Positions 51,533 through 60,104 of a DNA stretch of 64,000 nucleotides are shown here, piece by piece. This DNA comes from CAZOJJ01 sp964580105. Its GTDB lineage: Bacteria > Bacteroidota > Rhodothermia > Rhodothermales > Rubricoccaceae. The translations under genes were made by a program, and so were the position numbers. Every line of letters begins with the position of its first letter. The first letter of the stretch is position 1. The stretch is taken from the NCBI GenBank assembly GCA_964580105.1, contig CAZOJJ010000007.1, forward strand, positions 26,985-90,984, in the 5' to 3' direction. A model generated the notes under the pieces. It was not told the DNA's origin. It saw only the letters and a list, made by a program, of their open reading frames with translations, and ran no database searches.

Positions 51533-53101
51533 TCATCCGATCCGCAGCCCGAGGGCTTCGCGCACGGCGAGGGCGGCCCGGCGGCCCTCGCCGTCGTCGT
51601 AGACGCCGAAGGCGTGGCGGTCCGGCCGCACGACGATCACGCCACGCTCACATCCGGCCCACGCCGCCAGCGCACCCGACGGATCGCGCACGGCGACCTC
51701 GCCCCCGGCCGTCGCGGGCCACGGCGCCCCCTCCGGCACGACGTAGACGGCGCGCGTGGCGAGCGTCGTCCAGACGCGGAGGTGCTGCATCCCGGCCCAC
51801 GCGCGCGGCGAGAGCCCGAGGCCGAGGAGCGCGAAACCGTCGCCCAGCACGGCGTCGAGGCGGACCGTCTCGCCCGCCTCGGTGGTGACGAAGGGCTGGG
51901 GGATGAGCGGGCGCCTCGGCAGCGCCGTCCCGGCGAAGGCGAGGGGGATGCGTGGGATGTCGCCTTCGAGGTCGAGCAGCCGCCGGCGTAGCGGCGGGAG
52001 GTGGTGGGCGAGGGCGAAGGCGCCGTCGCGGAAGCGGGCCGCCGCCGTTCCGAGTTGGAGGAGGCGGCCCGCCCGCACCGCCAGCCTCGTCACGGCGCGG
52101 ACGTGCGGGCGCCGCTCGGCCTCGTAGCCGTCGAGCAGCCCCGAGTCCGCCGCGCCGCGCGCGACGAGCGCCAGCCGCCATGCGAGGGCGTGGGCGTCGC
52201 GGGCGCCCGCGCAGAGGCCCTGGCCGAGGAACGGCGGCATCTGGTGGGCCGCGTCGCCCGCGAGGAGCAGCCGGCCTCGCCGCCAGCCCTCGGCCGTCAG
52301 GTCGTGGAAGGTGTAGACCGCCGCCCGCTCGACCTCCACGGCGTCGGGGTCCACCCAGCGGCTCAGCAAGCGGCGGATCGTCGCCGGCTGTGTCATGGTC
52401 GCTTCGGACTCGCCGGGCTGGAGCATGAACTCCCAGCGGCGGCGCGGGTCGGGGAACGGCACGTAGGTCGTCGGACGCTGCGTATCGGCGATCTGCAAGA
52501 GGCGGTCGGGGAGGTTCACCGCCCGCGTCAGGCGCACGTCCACGACGAGCCAGGGCTGCTCGAAGCCGCCGCCCCGGAGCGGGCTCCCCATCGCGGCGCG
52601 GACGCGGCTCCGCGCCCCGTCGCACCCGACGGCCCAGGCGGCGTGCACCTCGAACCGCCCCGCCGGCCCGGTCCCACGTAGCGTCACACCGTCCGCGTCC
52701 GCCTCGACCGTCTCGACGGCGTGCCCGAGGCGGACCGCCACGTTCGGATGCTGCGCTACGCGCGCCCGCAGGGCCGCCTCGACCTGCGGCTGGTGGATGA
52801 GGGTGGCTGCCGGGTAGCCGTACGGCTCCGCCTTCGCCCCGGCCTTCCGGGCGCGGACGAGCACCCGGCCCTCGGCCGTTACGACGTCCAGCCCGTCGAG
52901 CGGGCGCGACGCGGCCTGCACCGCCTCGGCGACGCCGACGGCCTGGAGGATGCGGAAAGCCTCGTCGTCGAGGTGGGCGGCGCGGGGCTGCGCGTGGGCC
53001 GCCGCCTCGCGCTCCAGCACGAGCACGCGGAGCCCGTAGCGCCCGAGCAGGTTCGCCAGCAACGCCCCGACCGGACCGTAACCGACGAGGGCGGCATCGT
53101 A
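51533..53101 (-). CDS. FAD-dependent monooxygenase (PHBH family), start uncertain
   Basis: A flavoprotein hydroxylase of the MhpA/PheA type, acting on aromatic substrates. The Rossmann motif VGYGPVGALLAN is followed by VLVLERE, the AVGCDGARSRVR block, and LLLAGDAAHQMPPFLGQGLCAGARDA. There is no ATG or GTG in frame before the FAD motif: the frame is open to 53140, with codons CTG and GTT only, and the codon for the first conserved residue (Tyr in YDAALVG) abuts an 18-bp tandem duplication. I set the boundary at that codon. A TTG at 53060 would delete the FAD motif. The C-terminal thioredoxin-like domain (RVWTTLATRAVYVVPEG) is present. Confidence 0.85.
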   Translation of the reverse strand, partial: YDAALVGYGPVGALLANLLGRYGLRVLVLEREAAAHAQPRAAHLDDEAFRILQAVGVAEAVQAASRPLDGLDVVTAEGRVLVRARKAGAKAEPYGYPAATLIHQPQVEAALRARVAQHPNVAVRLGHAVETVEADADGVTLRGTGPAGRFEVHAAWAVGCDGARSRVRAAMGSPLRGGGFEQPWLVVDVRLTRAVNLPDRLLQIADTQRPTTYVPFPDPRRRWEFMLQPGESEATMTQPATIRRLLSRWVDPDAVEVERAAVYTFHDLTAEGWRRGRLLLAGDAAHQMPPFLGQGLCAGARDAHALAWRLALVARGAADSGLLDGYEAERRPHVRAVTRLAVRAGRLLQLGTAAARFRDGAFALAHHLPPLRRRLLDLEGDIPRIPLAFAGTALPRRPLIPQPFVTTEAGETVRLDAVLGDGFALLGLGLSPRAWAGMQHLRVWTTLATRAVYVVPEGAPWPATAGGEVAVRDPSGALAAWAGCERGVIVVRPDRHAFGVYDDGEGRRAALAVREALGLRIG

Positions 53102-53137
53102 TGGAGGATCAGAAACCAGTGGAGGATCAGAAACCAG
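53102..53137. repeat. 18-bp tandem duplication at the monooxygenase start
   Basis: TGGAGGATCAGAAACCAG occurs twice in tandem (53102-53119 and 53120-53137), directly upstream of the first conserved codon of the monooxygenase. In its frame it encodes LVSDPP twice and contains no start codon. Confidence 0.93.
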
Positions 53138-53203
53138 GGGTCAGAAGGCGGCAGGGCGCGCGGCCACACAATCTGTCTTCTGACGTCCCACTTCTGACCT
53201 CCC

Positions 53204-55519
53204 TCACGCCCCGCCGTTCTCGCTGGGCTCCAGCTGGAATCCGATGCGGCGCGGGCCGCGCGGGCTCTCCTGCTTGAGCTGCTCCACCATCCGCTCGTAC
53301 TCGCGCTCCAGTTCCGGCGTCACGCTCGGCCGCGTCTCCTTGAGCGCCTGTTCGAAGAACCGCATCGGCACCGTGTCGGAGGCCAGGTTCTCGCGGAGCG
53401 CCAGCAGCCCGGCCTTGCGGACGAGGTTCTCGAGGTCGGCGCCGGAGTATCGCTCGGCCCGCTTCGCCAGTTCGTCCAGATCCACGTCGTCGCCGAGCGG
53501 CATGCGGGCGGTCTGGATGCCGAGGATGGTGCGGCGGCCTGCCTCGTCGGGCACGGGCACGTAGACGATCTCGTCGAAGCGGCCGGGGCGGAGGAGGGCC
53601 GGGTCGAGCAGCATCGGCCGGTTCGTCGCGCCGATGACGACCACGCCTTGCAGCTCTTCGAGGCCGTCCATCTCGGCCAGCAGCGTGTTGACGACGCGCT
53701 CGGTGACGGCCGGCTCACCGAGGCCGCCGCCCCGCTGGGGCGCGAGCGCGTCGATCTCGTCGATGAAGACGACCGTCGGGGCCACCTGGCGGGCGCGCTG
53801 GAAGAGCCGGCTGATCTGCTTCTCGCTCTCGCCGTACCACTTGCTCAGCAGGTCGCTCGACTTGGTGGCGACGAAGTTGGCTTCGGCCTCGCGGGCGACG
53901 GCCTTGGCCAGCAGCGTCTTTCCGTTGCCGGGCGGCCCGAAGAGCAGGAAGCCGCGGGCCTGGCGGATGCCGAGGCGGCGGAAGGCCTCCGGGTTCTGGA
54001 GCGGAAGCTCGATGCCCTCGCGGAGTTGCCGCTTCACGTCCTCCAGCCCGCCGACGTCGGCCCAGCCGACGTTCGGGACCTGGATCTGGATCTCGCGCAG
54101 GGCGCTCGGCTGGACGCGCTTGAGGGCGTCCTGGAAGTCGGCGGCGGTGACCATGAGGCGGTCGAGGACCTCCTGCGGGATCTCCGCCTCGTCGAGGTCG
54201 ATTTCGGGGAGCAGCCGGCGGAGTGCGCTGATGGCGGCCTCGCGGGCGAGCGCGCCGAGGTCGGCGCCGACGAAGCCGTAGCTCGTGCGCGCCATGGCGT
54301 CGAGGTCCACGTCCTCGGCCAGCGGCATGCCGCGCGTGTGGATGCCCAGGATCTCGCGGCGGCCCGCCGTGTCCGGCACGCCGACGACGATCTCGCGGTC
54401 GAAGCGGCCCGGCCGGCGGAGCGCTTCGTCGAGGGCCTCCGGCCGGTTCGTCGCGCCGATGACGACGACGTTCTCGCGGGCTTCGAGGCCGTCCATCAGC
54501 GTGAGCAGCTGGGCCACGACGCGGCGCTCGACCTCGCCCGTCTCGCCCCGGCTCGGCGCGATGGAGTCGATCTCGTCGATGAAGATGATGCTCGGCGCGT
54601 TCTGCTGGGCCTCCTCGAACACCCCGCGCAGGCGTTCCTCGCTCTCGCCGTAGTAGCGGCCCATGATCTCGGGCCCGTTGATGACGAAGAACTGGGCGTC
54701 CGACTCGTTGGCGACGGCCCTCGCCAGCAGCGTCTTGCCGGTGCCGGGCGGGCCGTAGAGGAGCACGCCCTTCGGCGGGTCGATGCCGAGGCGGGCGAAC
54801 AGCTCGGGGTGCTTGAGCGGAAGCTCGATCATCTCGCGCACCTGCTCGATGGTGTCGCCGAGGCCGCCCACGTCGTCGTACGTGATGCCGACGGGCCCCT
54901 CGCCGTCGCCGGGCTCGACGTACTCCGGCCGCAGCTCGATCTCCGTATTCTCGGTCACCTGCACGATGCCGCGCGGGGCCGTCTGCACGACCACGAGGCG
55001 GATCTCCTGGAGGCCGAAGGCGCGCTGCTGCCCGAAGAGCTGGCGCACGACCTCGTCGGGCAGCCCCATCTCGGCGGGGCCGGGCTGGCGGCGGTAGACG
55101 CTCGTCGAAACCACGTCGGCCGCGGTGAGGGGGCGGCCGAGGAGGGTGCGAAGGAGGGCCGAGCCGGAGCCCTGGAGGCGGATGTTCGGCTGGGCCGGGG
55201 CGAGCACGACGCGCGTGGCCTCGCGCACCTCGGCGCGGCCGACCTCGACGTGGTCGCCGAGGCCGACGCCGGTGTTGGCGCGCTGGAGGCCGTCGAGGCG
55301 GATGATGTCGAGGCCCGCGTCGGCGGGGTAGGGCGGCAACGCGATGGCCGCCGTCGTCCGCTTGCCCGTGAGGGCGACGACGGCGCCGGGCGCGAGGCCG
55401 AGCTGGGTCAGCGTGGCCTGCGGCAGGCGCGCGACGCCCTTGCCCACGTCGGGCGACTGGGCGCCGGCAACCTGGAGTCGGACGGTATCGGTACGGGAGG
55501 AGGCGTTGGCGTCGGACAT
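53204..55519 (-). CDS. CDC48/VAT-type double AAA+ ATPase
   Basis: 771 residues with the architecture of archaeal VAT/Cdc48: an N-terminal double-psi barrel and beta-clam (LQVAGAQSPDVGKGVARLP to about 185), then two AAA modules. D1 has Walker A GPPGTGKT (256-263), FIDEIDSIAPSR and GATNRPEALDEALRRPGRFD. D2 has GPPGNGKT, FIDEIDALAPQRG and an arginine finger region (LRPGRFDEIVYVPVPD). It likely unfolds proteins or dismantles complexes. The family is archaeal and eukaryotic but occurs in scattered bacteria. The ATG at 55519 precedes the N-domain. It lacks a C-terminal HbYX-type tail (it ends PSENGGA). Confidence 0.93.
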   Translation of the reverse strand: MSDANASSRTDTVRLQVAGAQSPDVGKGVARLPQATLTQLGLAPGAVVALTGKRTTAAIALPPYPADAGLDIIRLDGLQRANTGVGLGDHVEVGRAEVREATRVVLAPAQPNIRLQGSGSALLRTLLGRPLTAADVVSTSVYRRQPGPAEMGLPDEVVRQLFGQQRAFGLQEIRLVVVQTAPRGIVQVTENTEIELRPEYVEPGDGEGPVGITYDDVGGLGDTIEQVREMIELPLKHPELFARLGIDPPKGVLLYGPPGTGKTLLARAVANESDAQFFVINGPEIMGRYYGESEERLRGVFEEAQQNAPSIIFIDEIDSIAPSRGETGEVERRVVAQLLTLMDGLEARENVVVIGATNRPEALDEALRRPGRFDREIVVGVPDTAGRREILGIHTRGMPLAEDVDLDAMARTSYGFVGADLGALAREAAISALRRLLPEIDLDEAEIPQEVLDRLMVTAADFQDALKRVQPSALREIQIQVPNVGWADVGGLEDVKRQLREGIELPLQNPEAFRRLGIRQARGFLLFGPPGNGKTLLAKAVAREAEANFVATKSSDLLSKWYGESEKQISRLFQRARQVAPTVVFIDEIDALAPQRGGGLGEPAVTERVVNTLLAEMDGLEELQGVVVIGATNRPMLLDPALLRPGRFDEIVYVPVPDEAGRRTILGIQTARMPLGDDVDLDELAKRAERYSGADLENLVRKAGLLALRENLASDTVPMRFFEQALKETRPSVTPELEREYERMVEQLKQESPRGPRRIGFQLEPSENGGA

Positions 55520-55676
55520 GAGGGCGAGGTTCAGACGGGCGGGGTTGCACGAGCGGGTGCGCGCTAGGTTCGGTGGATTGCTGATGGATGGGGCCGTCCA
55601 GGTATCTGCCACGGTTGCGCAGCGTCCTTGCGTGCCTCGGGGCTAGCGTGGACGGTCTCACCCCTGCCCCCGCCTC

Positions 55677-57107
55677 ATGCGCCCGCGCCTGCTCCTGATC
55701 GCCGCCGCCCTCACCGTTCTCGCCGCCGCGGCCGTCCTGTGGCTCCGCCCCCACGACGCGCCCGAGGCGGACCGACCTCCGATCTCCGGGGCCGCCCAGG
55801 CGCTCGTCTGGTGGGAGATGGCCCGCACCTACCCCGAGCAGCGATTCCCGAGCGAGGGGTTCGCCGCCGCCTTCGCGCAGCACCAGGCGCTCCGCGCCAC
55901 GTCCGACGAAGGCGACCCCGTCTGGGAGCCGATGGGCCCGACGAACAACGGCGGCCGGACGCTCGCCATCGTGCTCAACCCCGAGCGGCCCGAAACCGTC
56001 TGGGCCGGATCGGCCGGCGGCGGGCTGTGGCGCTCCTACACCGGCGGCACCGGCGGCGCCTGGGCGCGCGTCGCGACCGGCTTCCCCGTGACCTCGGCCA
56101 CCGCCGTCGCCATCGCGCCGAGCGACACCGGCGTGGTCTACCTCGGCACGGGGGAGGGCTACCGCTACATGGACGTCCAGGGCGGCGTCGTCAACCGCCC
56201 CACACGCGGCTCCTACGGCATCGGCGTACTCAAATCGGAGGACGGCGGCGCCACCTGGAGCCACGTGCTCGACTGGAGCCTGCACCAGGAGCGCGGCGTC
56301 CAGAAGGTGCGCGTCAACCCCGCCGATCCGGACGACGTGTGGGCGGCCACGACCGAGGGCGTCCTCCGCTCGACCGACGGCGGACAGACGTGGACGCCCC
56401 TGACGAACGGGGTCCCCGATGACTTCATCGGCAAGATCATCCTGAGCGGCTACCCGGCCGATCCCGACGTCGTCTATGCCAGCGTGGGCGACGGCATCGA
56501 AACCTCCGGCCCGACCTCCACGACGCTCATTCGCACGCTCGACGGCGGCGCCACCTGGACGGACGTCACCGGTGCCCTCCCCGACGTGCCGACCAACGCC
56601 GTGATCGTGGACCCGCAGTTTCCCGACGAGGTCTACGTCGGCAACGACCTCGGGGTGTACCGCTCCGAGGACGGCGGGCAGACCTGGACGACCTTCTCCG
56701 CCGGGCTGCCCGAGGCGGTCATGGTGATGGACCTGCAGGTCTCGATCCCGGACCATTCGCTCCGCGTGGCCACGCACGGCAACGGCATGTGGAAGCGGAG
56801 CCTGGGCCGTGCGCCCGTCGCCGCCGAGCCGGGGGCGCCCGCCTCGGGGCTCGCGCTGGAGCCGGTCGCGCCGAACCCGGTGCGCGGCCCGGCAACGGTG
56901 GCCTTCCGCCTGGCCGAGGCCGGCGCGGTGCACGTGGCCGTCTACGACCTCCGGGGCCGCGAGGTGGCCCTCCTCGCCTCGGGCGAGCGGGCGGCCGGGC
57001 GGCACGAGGTCGCGCTGGCAGCGTCGCGGCTGGCGGCGGGGACGTACGTGGTGCGGCTGGAGGCGGACGGGCAGACGCAGAGCCAGCGGGTGACGGTGGT
57101 ACGGTAG
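55677..57107 (+). CDS. Secreted beta-propeller protein with T9SS sorting domain
   Basis: 476 residues. Signal segment LLLIAAALTVLAAAAVL, then BNR-type repeats (SEDGGATWSHV, STDGGQTWTPL, TLDGGATWTDV, SEDGGQTWTTF) of a sialidase/VPS10-like propeller. The last ~75 residues form a type IX secretion C-terminal domain (PVAPNPVRGPATVAFRL, VYDLRGREV, LAAGTYVVRLEADG). It is predicted to be exported and anchored by T9SS. Propeller ligand unknown; the Asp-box repeats alone do not prove sialidase activity. Confidence 0.88.
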   Translation: MRPRLLLIAAALTVLAAAAVLWLRPHDAPEADRPPISGAAQALVWWEMARTYPEQRFPSEGFAAAFAQHQALRATSDEGDPVWEPMGPTNNGGRTLAIVLNPERPETVWAGSAGGGLWRSYTGGTGGAWARVATGFPVTSATAVAIAPSDTGVVYLGTGEGYRYMDVQGGVVNRPTRGSYGIGVLKSEDGGATWSHVLDWSLHQERGVQKVRVNPADPDDVWAATTEGVLRSTDGGQTWTPLTNGVPDDFIGKIILSGYPADPDVVYASVGDGIETSGPTSTTLIRTLDGGATWTDVTGALPDVPTNAVIVDPQFPDEVYVGNDLGVYRSEDGGQTWTTFSAGLPEAVMVMDLQVSIPDHSLRVATHGNGMWKRSLGRAPVAAEPGAPASGLALEPVAPNPVRGPATVAFRLAEAGAVHVAVYDLRGREVALLASGERAAGRHEVALAASRLAAGTYVVRLEADGQTQSQRVTVVR

Positions 57108-57111
57108 CGGG

Positions 57112-57216
57112 TCATGCTTGAACGGAGCCGGGCTCGCCGCTGTCGCACGCCAGGCCCAGCGTGAGCAACCCGCCCAGGAGCAGGCCCCACACGATGTAGT
57201 GGCGGAATGCGATCAT
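57112..57216 (-). CDS. Tiny lipoprotein, 34 residues
   Basis: ATG at 57214-57216, stop at 57112-57114. The sequence MIAFRHYIVWGLLLGGLLTL, then GLAC with lipobox Cys, is followed by the tail DSGEPGSVQA. Codon third positions are almost all G or C. It lies 4 nt downstream of the gene at 57221 on the same strand. Such short lipoproteins act as lysis- or toxin-like proteins or anchors in other systems; here function is unknown. Confidence 0.6.
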   Translation of the reverse strand: MIAFRHYIVWGLLLGGLLTLGLACDSGEPGSVQA

Positions 57217-57220
57217 CGGC

Positions 57221-58162
57221 TCACTCGTCGCAGATGGGCGGAACGAACGCGCCGTCCCCACCGGAGCTCCGGTTGCAACCCGAGCCTCCGCCGCTGGTGA
57301 TCGTGAAGTTGCCGCTCACCCACGGCGTGTCGTAGCCGGAGGCGACGGCGCGGACGGACCACCCGTGCGTGCCCAGTCGAAACGGCTGGTAGTAACCGCT
57401 GGCCCCGGAGGCCCAGAAGTTCGTCCCGCTGAGGCTCAGGATGGGCGAGTAGGTCACGCTGCCGTCGAAGTTGACGTAGGCGTATCGGACCTGGTAGCCT
57501 GATGCACACGAGGCGCCGGTCCATGAAAAGTTGATACTGCTGCCGTAGCTGTAGCTCTGCCCGCTCGGGCTCAGGTTCGAGGGGGCGCATACGGGATTGC
57601 TACCAACGTTGCTGTAGAGCGTGTTGGTGTTGGAAGTCAAATTCCACTGCTGACCTCCATCTTCGAACTCGTGCTTCCCGAGCGCCTGCCACCACGTCGG
57701 CCCGGCCGTCATGTAGTTGCGCCCGACGAGCACGGTCTCGTCCGTATTGAAGCGCGTGTAGCCCAACCACGTCCCGAAGTCCCAGCTTGAGCCACCGTTG
57801 TCGCTCTCGTTGACCTGGCCCTTTGACGTGATCCGGTCGTGGGTGTAGCTGGCGCTGGAGAGAGAGACGACCTCCCACTTCTCCAGGGTGCTCGGGCCGA
57901 GGTAGAGGTCCACGGCCCCGATCCGCCAAGCCCCAAAGCCATCCCCGGACGGCGGGAGGTCGCGGAGGCTCGTAATGGGCACCTCGCGGCCGTCGTAGGC
58001 CAGCACGCCACGGAAGGCGTCACTCGTGGGCAGCCCGGCGCTGGTCGTAAGCGCCGTCACGTTCGCCGTCGAGCGGGCGGCGTCGGTGTGCTCGGCGACG
58101 AAGGCACCGAGGCGGGCCTTGTTGGACGAGTGTCTCCAGGATGCAATAATGACCGATGACAA
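57221..58162 (-). CDS. Atypical fibronectin-like protein, possibly N-terminally truncated
   Basis: The open frame of 313 residues begins after an in-frame TGA at 58169-58171 and offers only TTG (58160-58162) as a start. It has no signal peptide, although the C-terminal part (PSNLSPSGQSYSYGSSINFS, YQVRYAYVNFDGSV, HGWSVRAVASGY) is a fibronectin-like domain followed by a Ser/Gly/Cys tail, as in surface proteins. Residues 60-180 are a second domain (FGAWRIGAVDLYLGPSTLEK). Codons are less GC-biased than in neighbours. It may be a truncated gene or a foreign one. I cannot assign a function. Confidence 0.55.
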   Translation of the reverse strand: MSSVIIASWRHSSNKARLGAFVAEHTDAARSTANVTALTTSAGLPTSDAFRGVLAYDGREVPITSLRDLPPSGDGFGAWRIGAVDLYLGPSTLEKWEVVSLSSASYTHDRITSKGQVNESDNGGSSWDFGTWLGYTRFNTDETVLVGRNYMTAGPTWWQALGKHEFEDGGQQWNLTSNTNTLYSNVGSNPVCAPSNLSPSGQSYSYGSSINFSWTGASCASGYQVRYAYVNFDGSVTYSPILSLSGTNFWASGASGYYQPFRLGTHGWSVRAVASGYDTPWVSGNFTITSGGGSGCNRSSGGDGAFVPPICDE

Positions 58163-58301
58163 ATGTGATCACCTTGCTGATTTGCACGGGCTTACCTCGG
58201 TTCGACACAGGCGCCGGCTTCGCACGAACGGATCGTCCTGAGCACATGGGCCCGGAACGACCCGGGGCGCGTAGCTTGCCACCCCTCTCCCGCCGCCGTC
58301 C

Positions 58302-59714
58302 ATGCCCGAGCCGACCTGGATCTCCCTCCTCCCGCCGCTCCTCGCCATCGCCCTCGCCATCGGGACGCGGCAGGTGTACCTCTCGCTCGCCGCGGGCATC
58401 TGGCTGGGGTGGACGATCCTCAACGGCTGGAACCCGCTGGCCGGCCTCGGCGACGCCATCGAGGCGTGCGTGGCCGTCCTGGGCGATGCCGGGAACGCGC
58501 GCGTGTTGCTCTTCACGCTCGTCATCGGCGCGCTGATCGCCACGGTCGAGGCGGCGGGCGGCGTGCGCGGGTTCATCGGCTGGGTCGAGCGGCGCGGGCT
58601 CGTGCGGGGGCCGCGCGGGGCGCGGATGCTCGCGTTCCTGACGGGCGTCGTCATCTTCATCGAGTCCAACATCACCGTGCTCGTTTCGGGGGCCGTGGCG
58701 CGTCCGCTGTTCGACCGGCACCGCCGCTCGCGCGAGATGCTCGCCTACCTCATCGACTCGACGAGCGCGGCCGTCTGCATCCTGATCCCGCTCAACGCCT
58801 GGGGCGCGTACGTCCTCGGCCTGCTGGGCGAGCAGGGCGTGGACGAGCCGCTGCGGCTCTTCGTCGCGGCCATCCCGATGAACCTCTACGCCGTGGCGAC
58901 GGTGCTCCTCGCCGGCTTCGTGGCCGCGACCGGCTGGGCCTGGGGGCCGATGCGCCGCGCCGAGGCCCGCGCCGAGGGGGGCCGCCTCTTCGACGAGGGC
59001 ACCGCCCCGATGGTGGACGAGCAGGCGCTCGTCCCCGAGCCCGTCGGCACCATCCCGCCGCACGCGTTCAACATGCTGCTGCCGCTCGGCGCGATGGTCC
59101 TCACGATGCCCCTCGGCCTCTGGGTCACCGGCGACGGCAACCTCCTCGACGGTTCGGGCTCGACGAGCGTGCTCTGGGCCGTGCTCGTCGGCCTCGCCGT
59201 GGCGTGGGTGCTCGTCCTGGCCCAGCGCGGGATGACGGTGGATCGGCTCACGAGCACCGGCCTGAGGGGGGCGGGCGGGATGCTCGGGATGGCGCTCGTG
59301 CTGCTGCTGGCCCTCGCCCTCGGCGCGGTCACGCGCGAGCTCGGGACCGGCGCGTACGTCGCCGGCCTCGTCGGCGACGGCTTCCCGCCCGCGCTGCTGG
59401 TCCCGCTCGTGTTCCTCACCGGCGCGTTCATCGCGTTCTCGACCGGGACGAGCTGGGGCACCTTCGCCATCATGATCCCCATCGCCATCCCGGCAGCGGC
59501 GGCCCTGGGCCTCCCGCTCGCACCGTTCCTCGCCGCCAGCCTCGCCGGCGGCATCTTCGGCGACCACGCCTCGCCCATCTCGGACACCACCATCGTCTCC
59601 AGCCTCGCCGCCGCTACGGACCACATCGCCCACGTGCGGACGCAGCTGCCTTATGCGCTGCTGGCAGCGAGCGTAGCGACGATGGGCTTCGCCGTCATCG
59701 GCGCAACGTTGTAG
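58302..59714 (+). CDS. NhaC-family Na+/H+ antiporter
   Basis: A 470-residue integral membrane protein with about 11-12 spans. NhaC-type segments include VFIESNITVLVSGAVARPLF, FLTGAFIAFSTGTSWGTFAI and AGGIFGDHASPISDTTIVSS, carrying the Asp and His residues thought to move ions. It would expel Na+ in exchange for protons, consistent with a marine setting, or transport an amino acid-type substrate as some relatives do. A TAGCTTGC box (58266-58273) may be the -7 promoter element. Confidence 0.9.
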   Translation: MPEPTWISLLPPLLAIALAIGTRQVYLSLAAGIWLGWTILNGWNPLAGLGDAIEACVAVLGDAGNARVLLFTLVIGALIATVEAAGGVRGFIGWVERRGLVRGPRGARMLAFLTGVVIFIESNITVLVSGAVARPLFDRHRRSREMLAYLIDSTSAAVCILIPLNAWGAYVLGLLGEQGVDEPLRLFVAAIPMNLYAVATVLLAGFVAATGWAWGPMRRAEARAEGGRLFDEGTAPMVDEQALVPEPVGTIPPHAFNMLLPLGAMVLTMPLGLWVTGDGNLLDGSGSTSVLWAVLVGLAVAWVLVLAQRGMTVDRLTSTGLRGAGGMLGMALVLLLALALGAVTRELGTGAYVAGLVGDGFPPALLVPLVFLTGAFIAFSTGTSWGTFAIMIPIAIPAAAALGLPLAPFLAASLAGGIFGDHASPISDTTIVSSLAAATDHIAHVRTQLPYALLAASVATMGFAVIGATL

Positions 59715-60104
59715 GAACGTCGCCGGCCCTGCCGCCGGGCGGAGCCGGCCGCGCGTTGCGGTCGGCGTACTCCGAGCCGCTGCGAAGGGCGAGGCGGAGC
59801 CGGCCGGTCACACCGTTGGCCGCCCACCCCGGGTAGGAGCCGACGAGGAGCGTGCCCCTGCCTGCCCCCCTGCCATCGGTGGGGCGACGCATCCGGACGA
59901 CGTTGCAGACGCGCGACCAGGTGCTATAAAAACAACATGTACGAAGTGGAAGCACGGCCCGTTGTGCCTCCGTCACGACCCGCTGCCGGACGCGCGCAGC
60001 CGGACGCGCGGCCCCGGGCTCGACGCGCGCAGAGCCCAGGGCAGCCGACCGGCCCCGGCCGGGTCGCGGCGCTCTCTCCTTTCGAGCCCACCCCTTCTCC
60101 GACC
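59715..60104. other. Intergenic region with no supported gene
   Basis: It contains an open minus frame (59695-59976) rich in Arg and Gly, without recognisable domain, and a short AT-rich block (TATAAAAACAACATG at 59924-59938) out of keeping with the surroundings. GGCGGAGCCGGCCG occurs twice (about 59739 and 59791). Confidence 0.45.

Noticed and set aside
59695..59976. Minus-strand frame of 93 codons after the antiporter
   Set aside because: Arg/Gly/Ala-rich without domain or clear start context, and it overlaps the 3' end of the antiporter gene.
59937..60104. Upstream ATG start for the first toroid protein
   Set aside because: It would place an Arg/Pro-rich stretch before the signal peptide; ATG 60105 starts directly at the signal.
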